64,000 nt of DNA, from assembly GCA_041277045.1 (NCBI GenBank), contig JBGFSY010000001.1, positions 992,001 to 1,056,000 on the forward strand, written 5' to 3'. Numbering within the stretch: position 1 is the first letter of the stretch; every line of letters starts with the position of its first letter. The notes beneath the pieces are model-generated. The model saw only the letters and a list, made by a program, of their open reading frames with translations, was not told where the DNA came from and did no database searches. Position numbers and translations under genes: made by a program. Shown here piece after piece: positions 7,987-24,552 of this stretch. Source of the stretch: Reddybacter sp041277045 (GTDB lineage Bacteria > Pseudomonadota > Gammaproteobacteria > Pseudomonadales > Porticoccaceae).

Positions 7987-9120
7987 CTAAGCGAGATAAG
8001 CCGGATAAATTCCACCCAGAACAGTCAAGCTTTTTGCCCCCGTTACAGCGGGTAAATTACCTGCCAGTCCTCCCAGTGTTTGCCTTGCGAGCCAGGCAAA
8101 GGCAGCAGCTTCAACCCACTCGGGTGCAATGCCCAATGCTGTCGTGCTGTCGACTTTTGTAGACTTAAGTAAATTGCCGAGGCTGGTCATAAGTGTTGTA
8201 TTTAGTGCGCCACCACCGCAGATGAAAACCTCATCAGTGTCCGCTGGTAGTGCTTTTATTGCGTCGGCGATGGTTTCGGCAGTGAAGGCGAGTAATGTCG
8301 CCTGTATACAACCGGGTGAGAGGTGGTCAAATCTGTTGAGTTGCTGATCCAGCCAGTCTTTATTGAATTCTTCCCGCCCTGTGCTTTTCGGTATCGAGCG
8401 CTGTAAAAACGGGTGGGTCTTTAATTGCCTAAGTAGTTGAGAGTCGCTTGTGTGTTGGCCGGCCCATTGGCCGCAGTCGTCGAAGGCTTTGTTCTGTTGC
8501 TGTTTGATCCAGTCATCGAGCAAGCGGTTGCCGGGACCGGTGTCGAAACCAAGAACCTCGCCTTCTACGGGTAGAAAGGTGATGTTGCTGATACCGCCAA
8601 TATTGACGATGACTCTATTTCGTTTGTTGCTGTGGAAAGCGGCCCGGTGAAACGCGGGTACGAGTGGGGCTGCTTGTCCGCCAAGTGCCATATCTCGGCG
8701 CCTGAAGTCGGCAACGGTGGTAATACCTGTGCGTGCAGAGATAATATTGGGGTCACCAATTTGCAGTGTAAAGGGGTGGGGGGTGTCGCCGTTTGGTGGG
8801 CGATGTCGTACGGTTTGGCCGTGGCTGCCTATCGCCGTGATGTCGCCTGCTTCTAGCCCTGTCTGTTCCAAAAGGGTCGTCACCGCCAGTGCAAGGCATT
8901 CCCCGAACTGTTGATCGGCGCTTCCAAGGGCGTCGATGTTATCGTCACCGGGTAAAAATAAGAGCTTGATGGCTTCTTGCAGGTGTTCTGGGATTGGGTG
9001 GCAATAAGTGGCGACTATGTCTGCGCTGTTATGAGAGGTGTCAATAATGGCGCTGTCTATGCCGTCCATGCTAGTGCCGGACATTAAGCCGATATATAGC
9101 TCGCGTGATGCTTTGTTCAT
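7987..9120 (-). CDS. anmK: Anhydro-N-acetylmuramic acid kinase
   Basis: AnmK opens the 1,6-anhydro ring of anhydro-MurNAc and phosphorylates it to MurNAc-6-phosphate, a step of cell-wall recycling in the cytoplasm. The 377-residue length is typical. The N-terminal phosphate motif GLMSGTSMDGIDSA lies at 11-24. TTVADFRRRDMALGGQAAP carries the catalytic aspartate region. NIGGISNIT and FICGGGALN are the later ASKHA-fold nucleotide-binding motifs. It is followed upstream on the same strand, 14 bp away, by an M23 peptidase gene, so both may be co-transcribed. The pair links turnover of peptidoglycan to its recycling. Confidence 0.96.
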   Translation of the reverse strand: MNKASRELYIGLMSGTSMDGIDSAIIDTSHNSADIVATYCHPIPEHLQEAIKLLFLPGDDNIDALGSADQQFGECLALAVTTLLEQTGLEAGDITAIGSHGQTVRHRPPNGDTPHPFTLQIGDPNIISARTGITTVADFRRRDMALGGQAAPLVPAFHRAAFHSNKRNRVIVNIGGISNITFLPVEGEVLGFDTGPGNRLLDDWIKQQQNKAFDDCGQWAGQHTSDSQLLRQLKTHPFLQRSIPKSTGREEFNKDWLDQQLNRFDHLSPGCIQATLLAFTAETIADAIKALPADTDEVFICGGGALNTTLMTSLGNLLKSTKVDSTTALGIAPEWVEAAAFAWLARQTLGGLAGNLPAVTGAKSLTVLGGIYPAYLA

Positions 9121-9134
9121 CTGAGTTGTGCGTT

Positions 9135-10478
9135 TTAGTCGTGGAGGTCGGTCTGCGCAATCAGCATGCCGTTGTGCTGGTTAAGCTGGTTTAGCAGCGG
9201 TACGGTTTGGGCGATGAATTCATTGCGCTGGTTTTTGGCAATAGTTTTGGCGTCGGGTAGCTTCACAGTGCGAGGGTTGCGGTGAACGCCGTTAACGAGA
9301 AATTCATAATGCAGGTGAGGTCCGGTTGCATAGCCTGTTGAGCCAACAGTGCCAATAGTTTTCCCCTGGCTGACATGCTTGCCTTTACTTGTAAGGCGCT
9401 TGGTCAGATGCAGGTACTTGGTGACGTATTTCCCGCCGTGCTGAAGAAAGACGTAGTTGCCGTTTGCTTTGCTATAGCCACTAGCGACAACTCGGCCATC
9501 GCCGGCGGCATAAACAGGGGTGCCTCGTGGGGCGGCATAGTCCACGCCTCGGTGAGCCTTGATGCGCTTGTGCACCGGGTGCTTGCGGCGCAGACTGAAA
9601 TTTGAGCTGATGCGCGTAAAATCCAGCGGTGCTCGCAAAAAAGCCTTGCGCATAGGCTTGCCGTCGGGGGTGTAATAGTTGATAGAACCATCTTGCTCAA
9701 TGTAGCGAACGGCGTTAAAGGTTGCGCCGTGGTTGGAGAATGTTGCTGCAAGGATATCTCCGCTGCCCACTTTTTCGCCGTCCAAAAACTTTTCGTCATA
9801 GAGGACGCTAAATTCATCGCCCTTGCGAATGTCGAGGGCGAAATCAATATCCCAGCCGAAGATGTTGGCTAACTCCATGATTTTGGCCTGGCTTAAACCG
9901 GCCTTATTGGCGTCGAGAGATAGCGAGTTGTTAATGATGGCCGTTTTGTAAGTTGGGATAAGGTCGGGCTTGAGGGTCACTTTGGTGCCTTCGAAACCGT
10001 TCGTGCCGCGCTCGTAAAGGTAGTGCTCAAGTGTTGAGCGCGTATATTTGACCTGTGCGAGCTTGCCTTCTTCACTTAAGCAAATAGCAATGTGCTCGCC
10101 AGGTCGCAAGCGACGCAGGGCTGTTGGTTCGGTGCTTGTGTTGGCGACGGAGTAAACATCGCTTGCGTTGAGGCCGAGGCGTTTGAAAACAGTTGTTAGG
10201 TTGTCGCCGGAGGCGATAGTTGTTTCTTGCCAGTTAAGAGCCGCAGGTGCTGGTGCGGGCTTGTCGAGGGTGCTGGGTGTTGAGCTGGATTTCTGGGCCG
10301 GGATTTGTTTGTCCACCGGCAAGTCGACAGCGGTGATATTGCGCTTTGCCTGGACATTTTTCGATGGCAGAAAGGATATGGCTCCAGCAAGGCATAAAGC
10401 AACGGCCGTTGCCGCGGCAATGTGTTTTTTGGGGAGAATTGCGCCCGCTTTTGATGTCGTATTTCGGCTGGCTTGCAT
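9135..10478 (-). CDS. M23-family peptidoglycan endopeptidase (MepM-like)
   Basis: The 447-residue product begins with a basic N-terminus and a hydrophobic anchor at about 20-37. An OapA/LysM-like region follows at about 84-135 (TIASGDNLTTVFKRLGL). The C-terminal M23 zinc metallopeptidase domain lies at about 285-405. Its zinc ligands are visible as H309 and D313 in HRGVDYAAP and H390 in GPHLHYEF, with H388 also conserved. Family members cut the cross-links of peptidoglycan in the periplasm and allow wall growth. The gene lies divergent to tyrS and upstream of anmK, the same neighbourhood as in Pseudomonas. The intergenic region to tyrS (167 bp) must hold both promoters; I could not call either with confidence. 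Confidence 0.93.
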   Translation of the reverse strand: MQASRNTTSKAGAILPKKHIAAATAVALCLAGAISFLPSKNVQAKRNITAVDLPVDKQIPAQKSSSTPSTLDKPAPAPAALNWQETTIASGDNLTTVFKRLGLNASDVYSVANTSTEPTALRRLRPGEHIAICLSEEGKLAQVKYTRSTLEHYLYERGTNGFEGTKVTLKPDLIPTYKTAIINNSLSLDANKAGLSQAKIMELANIFGWDIDFALDIRKGDEFSVLYDEKFLDGEKVGSGDILAATFSNHGATFNAVRYIEQDGSINYYTPDGKPMRKAFLRAPLDFTRISSNFSLRRKHPVHKRIKAHRGVDYAAPRGTPVYAAGDGRVVASGYSKANGNYVFLQHGGKYVTKYLHLTKRLTSKGKHVSQGKTIGTVGSTGYATGPHLHYEFLVNGVHRNPRTVKLPDAKTIAKNQRNEFIAQTVPLLNQLNQHNGMLIAQTDLHD

Positions 10479-10645
10479 GAGTTTGTGTGTTCCGCTGGAG
10501 CTGTCGAAGCTAAGGTTGTGATTTATAACAAAATACAGCGCGGACTTAAAGTTGTGGTGGTTAATATGTGGTGTGAGTGATATTTGTTTTTGCTGGGCTA
10601 TCCTGTATTGTTCGGCTCCTTTTGGTATCTGAGGCTTATAAAATC

Positions 10646-11944
10646 ATGGCGAAAGTGGATCAAGGTTTGATTGGCGATTTACAGAGTCGAGGCCTGGTTG
10701 CGCAGACCACGGGTGAGGGTGCCTTCGCTGAGCATCTTGCTGAGCAGCGTGTGCTTTATTGTGGCTTTGACCCCACTGCCGACAGCCTCCATATAGGGAG
10801 CTTGGTGCCGCTTCTCGCGCTACGGCGCTTCCAACTAGCGGGGCACAAGCCTGTGGCTTTAGTTGGTGGGGCGACAGGCTTGATTGGTGATCCGAGCTTT
10901 AAGGCTCAAGAGCGTCAGCTAAATACCCCGGATGTGGTTGCTGCCTGGACTGAGCGACTGCGTCAGCAGGTATCTCGCTTCGTTGATTTTGATAGCGGCT
11001 CGTGTTCCGCCGAGGTGGCAAACAATCTGGACTGGATGGGAGATATGCCGGTGCTGGATTTCCTCCGAGATGTGGGCAAGCATTTTGCCGTCAATGCGAT
11101 GATTCATAAGGAGTCAGTGAAAACACGTATCGAGCGTGAAGGTGAGGGCATCTCCTATACCGAGTTTTCCTACATGCTGTTGCAGTCCTATGACTTTGCG
11201 GAGTTGTACAAGCGCTTTGGTTGTACCTTGCAAATTGGGGGCTCCGACCAATGGGGCAATATTACGGGTGGTATCGATTTGGTGCGGCGTATGCATCGTG
11301 TGCCAGCCTTTGGTTTGACGTTGCCGCTGATAACTAAATCTGACGGGACGAAATTCGGCAAGACTGAGTCGGGAACCATTTGGCTCGATCCAGCAAAAAC
11401 CTCGCCCTACGCCTTTTACCAATTTTGGGTGAATGTGGCAGACCAGGATGTCTATCGCTTCTTGCATTACTTTACCTTTTTACCTATCGGCGAATTGCTT
11501 GAAATTGAGCAAGCTGACGAGCTGGTCCAGGGTAAAAAGTCGGCTCAGGCTATTTTGGCGCGAGAGGTGACCCGCTTAGTGCATGGTGAAGAAGGTGTGG
11601 CTGCGGCAGAACGTATATCGGCTGCTCTGTTCAGCGGCTCATTGGGTAAGCTCACTGAGAGTGATATGGAGCAGCTGGCACTGGACGGCATGCCGTCCAG
11701 TGCCGTCAAGGCTGTAGGGTTGCCTTTAATCGATGCCTTGGTTGATTCCGGTTTGGCTTTAACCCCTAGGGGTGAAGTGACGCAGGGTCAGGCGCGCAAG
11801 TTTATCCGTGACGGCGCTGTGCGCGTCAATGGTGAGCAGCAGCGAGAGGACGACTTTATGCTGAATCGCTCGAGCGCTTACTATGGTCGTTTCCATCTTT
11901 TACGTCGTGGCAAGAAGCACTTTCACCTATTGCAGTGGGTGTAG
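10646..11944 (+). CDS. tyrS: Tyrosyl-tRNA synthetase
   Basis: TyrS charges tRNA-Tyr with tyrosine in the cytoplasm. The 432-residue product has the class I signature HIGS at 49-52, the second signature KFGKT at 236-240, the tyrosine and tRNA site QIGGSDQWGNI near 196-206, and a C-terminal S4-type RNA-binding region from about 365. KFGKT, not KMSKS, places it with the E. coli-type enzyme. The ATG at 10646 was chosen because the sequence MAKVDQGLI fits the family start; an open frame reaches 69 bases further upstream. The C-terminus ends RRGKKHFHLLQWV. The last 42 bases of this gene occur again, with one amino-acid change, in front of the second rRNA operon at 18490. Confidence 0.97.
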   Translation: MAKVDQGLIGDLQSRGLVAQTTGEGAFAEHLAEQRVLYCGFDPTADSLHIGSLVPLLALRRFQLAGHKPVALVGGATGLIGDPSFKAQERQLNTPDVVAAWTERLRQQVSRFVDFDSGSCSAEVANNLDWMGDMPVLDFLRDVGKHFAVNAMIHKESVKTRIEREGEGISYTEFSYMLLQSYDFAELYKRFGCTLQIGGSDQWGNITGGIDLVRRMHRVPAFGLTLPLITKSDGTKFGKTESGTIWLDPAKTSPYAFYQFWVNVADQDVYRFLHYFTFLPIGELLEIEQADELVQGKKSAQAILAREVTRLVHGEEGVAAAERISAALFSGSLGKLTESDMEQLALDGMPSSAVKAVGLPLIDALVDSGLALTPRGEVTQGQARKFIRDGAVRVNGEQQREDDFMLNRSSAYYGRFHLLRRGKKHFHLLQWV

Positions 11945-12008
11945 CAGTCGGATCCCGGTGCGGTTTATGGGGCATTTGTGTTTATTTTAAGAAAGGGTGT
12001 TTTTGTTG

Positions 12009-12036
12009 TTGACAGTTTTTCGTGGCTCTGTAGAAT
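12009..12036 (+). promoter_or_regulatory. rRNA operon A promoter P1
   Basis: A consensus -35 box TTGACA at 12009-12014 is followed after 16 bases by the -10 box TAGAAT at 12031-12036. The downstream GCGCGCCTCGC is a GC-rich discriminator typical of stringently controlled rRNA promoters. AT-rich sequence just upstream may serve as an UP element. Confidence 0.85.
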
Positions 12037-12125
12037 GCGCGCCTCGCTTAACGGGAAGCTTGTAAGCGAGTCATTTGATGATAGTGTTTGGTGTGAAGCA
12101 GCAGCAAAAAAGATCAAAAAAATGA

Positions 12126-12153
12126 TTGATTTAGAGGTGGTGTTCTGTAGAAT
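12126..12153 (+). promoter_or_regulatory. rRNA operon A promoter P2
   Basis: TTGATT at 12126-12131 and TAGAAT at 12148-12153 are separated by 16 bases. The same GCGCGCCTCGCTTA discriminator as in P1 follows. P2 lies 117 bases after P1 and looks like a diverged copy of the same unit. Confidence 0.8.
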
Positions 12154-12243
12154 GCGCGCCTCGCTTATCAGCAAGCTGTTAAGCGATTCATTTGAAGTAG
12201 GTGTTTGGTTGAAATAACCAAGCAAGAAAACCGAAAAGAATGA

Positions 12244-12271
12244 TTGACTTAAGGGTGGCAAGCAGTAGAAT
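12244..12271 (+). promoter_or_regulatory. rRNA operon A promoter P3
   Basis: TTGACT at 12244-12249 and TAGAAT at 12266-12271 are separated by 16 bases, with a C-rich discriminator (ACGCCCCCCGC). It is 118 bases after P2, the third member of the tandem promoter series. Confidence 0.8.
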
Positions 12272-12295
12272 ACGCCCCCCGCTCATCGGAGCGAA

Positions 12296-12307
12296 CGTTC
12301 TTTAACA
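12296..12307 (+). promoter_or_regulatory. boxA antitermination site, 16S leader
   Basis: CGTTCTTTAACA closely matches the bacterial boxA consensus (TGCTCTTTAACA). It lies 25 bases after promoter P3 and before the 16S gene, where NusB/NusE antitermination complexes load on rRNA transcripts. Confidence 0.75.
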
Positions 12308-12509
12308 ATTGATCAGGCAAAGCGTGTGGGTGCTTGCTGAAGATGATTCAGGCGACATTTGAATACTTCAAAAGCAAGTAACTCACCAAAGTAATACGTA
12401 GTAATACAAAGGTAAGCCAAAGTTTTTGAGCCAAGTTTTTGGATGGTATCGCAGGTATTGTGAAATCATCCCCTCTTGCCAGCTAGTAGTCGGTAGAGGT
12501 AAAAGATTT

Positions 12510-14043
<1,534 letters not shown>

Positions 14044-14140
14044 ATCGAAGCGTCTGTTCGCTTCAGACAAGTACTCACACGCATTGCCTGATCAGAAAAG
14101 AGCAATTACCGGTTAGCCGGCGGCTCACCGTAAGGACAGT

Positions 14141-14217
<77 letters not shown>

Positions 14218-14253
14218 ATATTCCTCTGCAATCTTTATGATTGTCGATGCATC

Positions 14254-14329
14254 GGGGCTATAGCTCAGCTGGGAGAGCGCCTGCCTTGCACGCAGGAGGT
14301 CAGCGGTTCGATCCCGCTTAGCTCCACCA
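14254..14329 (+). tRNA. tRNA-Ala (TGC), rRNA spacer A
   Basis: The 76-base cloverleaf begins GGGGCTATAGCTCAGCTGG and ends AGCTCCACCA with encoded CCA. The anticodon loop CTTGCAC carries TGC. It is the second spacer tRNA of the operon. Confidence 0.97.
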
Positions 14330-14375
14330 CTTTCCTTCACTCAAATTTTGAGTCCGCGTAATTGTTCTGAAAAGT

Positions 14376-14420
14376 TAGACACAAGCTATTGAGCCATCAA
14401 TAGCTTGTGTCTAGTTTTTT
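14376..14420 (+). other. Terminator-like perfect hairpin inside rRNA spacer A
   Basis: A 17-bp perfect inverted repeat (14376-14392 with 14397-14413) closes on the loop GCCA and is followed by GTTTTTT. It has the form of an intrinsic terminator, yet it sits within the operon between tRNA-Ala and 23S. A second boxA follows just downstream at 14427. It may be a read-through control point or a processing hairpin. The identical element is in operon B. Confidence 0.75.
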
Positions 14421-14426
14421 GCTAGA

Positions 14427-14438
14427 CGTTCTTTAAAA
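14427..14438 (+). promoter_or_regulatory. boxA antitermination site before 23S, operon A
   Basis: CGTTCTTTAAAA matches boxA and repeats the leader element CGTTCTTTAACA. It lies about 107 bases before the 23S gene. A second boxA in the spacer is known in E. coli rRNA operons. Confidence 0.65.
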
Positions 14439-14545
14439 AGATGATTTGTTAATACTGTAGTAAGTAATGTAATAATTTGTAAGACAAGTGTGTCTCAAGC
14501 ACAACTGTCCGGCGAAAATATCGAACATAGTCGTTTGTGTTATAT

Positions 14546-17464
<2,919 letters not shown>

Positions 17465-17648
17465 TATAACAGAGATGATTATGTGCGATTGAAACTGGAC
17501 AGAGTGTCAGAGATATACGATCGAACTTATTATTACCAAGTATTAGCAAATCCATCTTCTTATTCGAGCTGAGTCCGTCTTCAGACAGGCGGCCTCCGGA
17601 AGCATAGCAATATGCTCCAGTCAGTGAAGCACTGAAGCTCAACCAGTT

Positions 17649-17767
17649 TGTCTGGCGACCATAGAGACGTGGAACCACCTGATCCCATCCCGAACTCAGA
17701 AGTGAAACGCGTTATCGCCGATGGTAGTGTGGGGTTTCCCCATGTGAGAGTAGGTCATCGCCAGGCT
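17649..17767 (+). rRNA. rrf: 5S ribosomal RNA, operon A
   Basis: TGTCTGGCGACCATAGAG opens the gene and GTAGGTCATCGCCAGGCT closes it; these ends pair to form the terminal 5S helix. The central CCCATCCCGAACTCAGAAG is the conserved loop. Ends may be off by one or two bases. The 184-base spacer from 23S holds only processing sequence. Confidence 0.95.
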
Positions 17768-17776
17768 TTAAATACG

Positions 17777-17813
17777 AAAACGCCCTGATCAGTATTGATC
17801 AGGGCGTTTTTTT
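17777..17813 (+). terminator. Intrinsic terminator of rRNA operon A
   Basis: A perfect 15-bp stem (AAAACGCCCTGATCA with TGATCAGGGCGTTTT) around the loop GTAT runs straight into seven T residues. It follows the 5S gene by about ten bases. Confidence 0.95.
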
Positions 17814-17817
17814 GTGC

Positions 17818-18489
17818 GTGTATTTTCTCCTCACGTCGGCCTATATCCGAAATAATATTGTGGCTGGGGTTTTATAGGATGAGTTTTATTGGGTTCTGTT
17901 AATGACGCCATTGATTTCAGGTGAGGCGATCGGCAGTCTTGTGTGATCGGCAACACATCAGAATATGTGGTCAATTGAGCTGGGTTGAGTAATGCGAGTT
18001 GTGTATTTCACTCCTGATAGCTTAAATACGGTAGTACGTTTAAACCGTCCTTGGCAGGCGTGGTCGCAATATTTGTATTTACGCGGCCGTTATAAGGCTG
18101 CTGCCAGCGCCGATGAGGTTGTTTGCAGCTATTCTGTCGAGTAGTTTATTGGGTATTACTGGCGTCCGGGCTCTTGGCTTCATTGTGGGCCTGGGCCATC
18201 GAAGAGTCCGAGGGCCTAGCGTTGATCGATGTAGATAAATAACAGCAACTAATCGTATTGTTTGACGCAAAATATGCCATGTTTTTTTGAAGTCGTGTTG
18301 CCGAAAGGTTTTCCCGTGCCTATTGCAAAGACCTCTATGACATTGCTTTTCACAGGATATACATTGTAACTATAGGTTGTTTGAATTTTTGAGCGCGCAG
18401 GTATTGAGTTCGATCGTGTGATTCGAGGTTTGAAATTGATGTGTATACGTTTAAAAGAGAGGGCTGAAATTTTCTCCGGCAGGTTGATG
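17818..18489 (+). other. Unique spacer between the two rRNA operons
   Basis: These 672 bases differ from the flanks of both repeat units. I see no tRNA, no known gene and no insertion-sequence ends. A 50-codon frame from ATG at 17991 (MRVVYFTPDS...) has only a weak ribosome-binding site and no recognisable relatives, so I do not call it. In the plus frame leading into 18490 the codons read GRLMRRGKKRFHLL, possibly a decayed continuation of the tyrS copy. It may be old flanking DNA of a rearranged rRNA locus. Confidence 0.6.
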
Positions 18490-18531
18490 CGTCGTGGCAA
18501 GAAGCGCTTTCACCTATTGCAGTGGGTGTAG
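18490..18531 (+). pseudogene. tyrS 3' tail remnant before rRNA operon B
   Basis: Forty-two bases encode RRGKKRFHLLQWV and a stop. They match the last 14 codons of tyrS (RRGKKHFHLLQWV) with one base change. Nothing upstream encodes the rest of a synthetase. The remnant marks the left edge of the duplicated rRNA segment and shows that the second operon derives from one located next to tyrS. Confidence 0.88.
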
Positions 18532-18595
18532 CAGCCGGATCGCGGTGCGGTTTATGGGGTATTTGTGTTTATTTTAAGAAAGGGTGTTTTTGTTG

Positions 18596-18623
18596 TTGAC
18601 AGTTTTTCGTGGCTCTGTAGAAT
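18596..18623 (+). promoter_or_regulatory. rRNA operon B promoter P1
   Basis: The box sequences TTGACA and TAGAAT, 16-base spacer and GC-rich discriminator are identical to operon A P1. Confidence 0.85.
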
Positions 18624-18712
18624 GCGCGCCTCGCTTAACGGGAAGCTTGTAAGCGAGTCATTTGATGATAGTGTTTGGTGTGAAGCAGCAGCAAAAAAGA
18701 TCAAAAAAATGA

Positions 18713-18740
18713 TTGATTTAGAGGTGGTGTTCTGTAGAAT
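18713..18740 (+). promoter_or_regulatory. rRNA operon B promoter P2
   Basis: TTGATT and TAGAAT with a 16-base spacer, identical to operon A P2. Confidence 0.8.
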
Positions 18741-18830
18741 GCGCGCCTCGCTTATCAGCAAGCTGTTAAGCGATTCATTTGAAGTAGGTGTTTGGTTGAA
18801 ATAACCAAGCAAGAAAACCGAAAAGAATGA

Positions 18831-18858
18831 TTGACTTAAGGGTGGCAAGCAGTAGAAT
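18831..18858 (+). promoter_or_regulatory. rRNA operon B promoter P3
   Basis: TTGACT and TAGAAT with a 16-base spacer and C-rich discriminator, identical to operon A P3. Confidence 0.8.
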
Positions 18859-18882
18859 ACGCCCCCCGCTCATCGGAGCGAA

Positions 18883-18894
18883 CGTTCTTTAACA
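18883..18894 (+). promoter_or_regulatory. boxA antitermination site, 16S leader of operon B
   Basis: CGTTCTTTAACA at the same place as in operon A, between P3 and 16S. Confidence 0.75.
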
Positions 18895-19096
18895 ATTGAT
18901 CAGGCAAAGCGTGTGGGTGCTTGCTGAAGATGATTCAGGCGACATTTGAATACTTCAAAAGCAAGTAACTCACCAAAGTAATACGTAGTAATACAAAGGT
19001 AAGCCAAAGTTTTTGAGCCAAGTTTTTGGATGGTATCGCAGGTATTGTGAAATCATCCCCTCTTGCCAGCTAGTAGTCGGTAGAGGTAAAAGATTT

Positions 19097-20630
<1,534 letters not shown>

Positions 20631-20727
20631 ATCGAAGCGTCTGTTCGCTTCAGACAAGTACTCACACGCATTGCCTGATCAGAAAAGAGCAATTACCGGT
20701 TAGCCGGCGGCTCACCGTAAGGACAGT

Positions 20728-20804
<77 letters not shown>

Positions 20805-20840
20805 ATATTCCTCTGCAATCTTTATGATTGTCGATGCATC

Positions 20841-20916
20841 GGGGCTATAGCTCAGCTGGGAGAGCGCCTGCCTTGCACGCAGGAGGTCAGCGGTTCGATC
20901 CCGCTTAGCTCCACCA
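20841..20916 (+). tRNA. tRNA-Ala (TGC), rRNA spacer B
   Basis: The same 76-base sequence as in operon A, anticodon TGC, CCA encoded. Confidence 0.97.
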
Positions 20917-20962
20917 CTTTCCTTCACTCAAATTTTGAGTCCGCGTAATTGTTCTGAAAAGT

Positions 20963-21007
20963 TAGACACAAGCTATTGAGCCATCAATAGCTTGTGTCTA
21001 GTTTTTT
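20963..21007 (+). other. Terminator-like perfect hairpin inside rRNA spacer B
   Basis: The 17-bp perfect stem with GCCA loop followed by GTTTTTT is identical to the element at 14376 in operon A. Confidence 0.75.
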
Positions 21008-21013
21008 GCTAGA

Positions 21014-21025
21014 CGTTCTTTAAAA
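21014..21025 (+). promoter_or_regulatory. boxA antitermination site before 23S, operon B
   Basis: CGTTCTTTAAAA directly after the terminator-like hairpin, as in operon A. Confidence 0.65.
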
Positions 21026-21132
21026 AGATGATTTGTTAATACTGTAGTAAGTAATGTAATAATTTGTAAGACAAGTGTGTCTCAAGCACAACTGTCCGGC
21101 GAAAATATCGAACATAGTCGTTTGTGTTATAT

Positions 21133-24051
<2,919 letters not shown>

Positions 24052-24235
24052 TATAACAGAGATGATTATGTGCGATTGAAACTGGACAGAGTGTCAGAGA
24101 TATACGATCGAACTTATTATTACCAAGTATTAGCAAATCCATCTTCTTATTCGAGCTGAGTCCGTCTTCAGACAGGCGGCCTCCGGAAGCATAGCAATAT
24201 GCTCCAGTCAGTGAAGCACTGAAGCTCAACCAGTT

Positions 24236-24354
24236 TGTCTGGCGACCATAGAGACGTGGAACCACCTGATCCCATCCCGAACTCAGAAGTGAAACGCGTT
24301 ATCGCCGATGGTAGTGTGGGGTTTCCCCATGTGAGAGTAGGTCATCGCCAGGCT
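24236..24354 (+). rRNA. rrf: 5S ribosomal RNA, operon B
   Basis: A copy of the 5S gene at 17649 with the same terminal helix and central loop. Confidence 0.95.
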
Positions 24355-24363
24355 TTAAATACG

Positions 24364-24400
24364 AAAACGCCCTGATCAGTATTGATCAGGGCGTTTTTTT
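24364..24400 (+). terminator. Intrinsic terminator of rRNA operon B
   Basis: The 15-bp stem and T7 tract are identical to operon A. Similarity of the two units ends four bases later. Confidence 0.95.
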
Positions 24401-24552
24401 GTGCTTAATATAATGGCTGGCTGACCCTGTCCTCCGTCTATAATGCTTTAGCTGAGGTGAACTGATTACCAGGGTTTTGGTAGTGTCTTAGGCTTTATTT
24501 GTTTCAATCTACGTTTATAATCTGCCAATTAAAATTAAGCGATGGTAACTTC

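Noticed and set aside
18249..18500. 83-codon minus-strand frame in the spacer between rRNA operons
   Set aside because: No ribosome-binding site, no recognisable motif, and it runs into the copied tyrS tail on the wrong strand.
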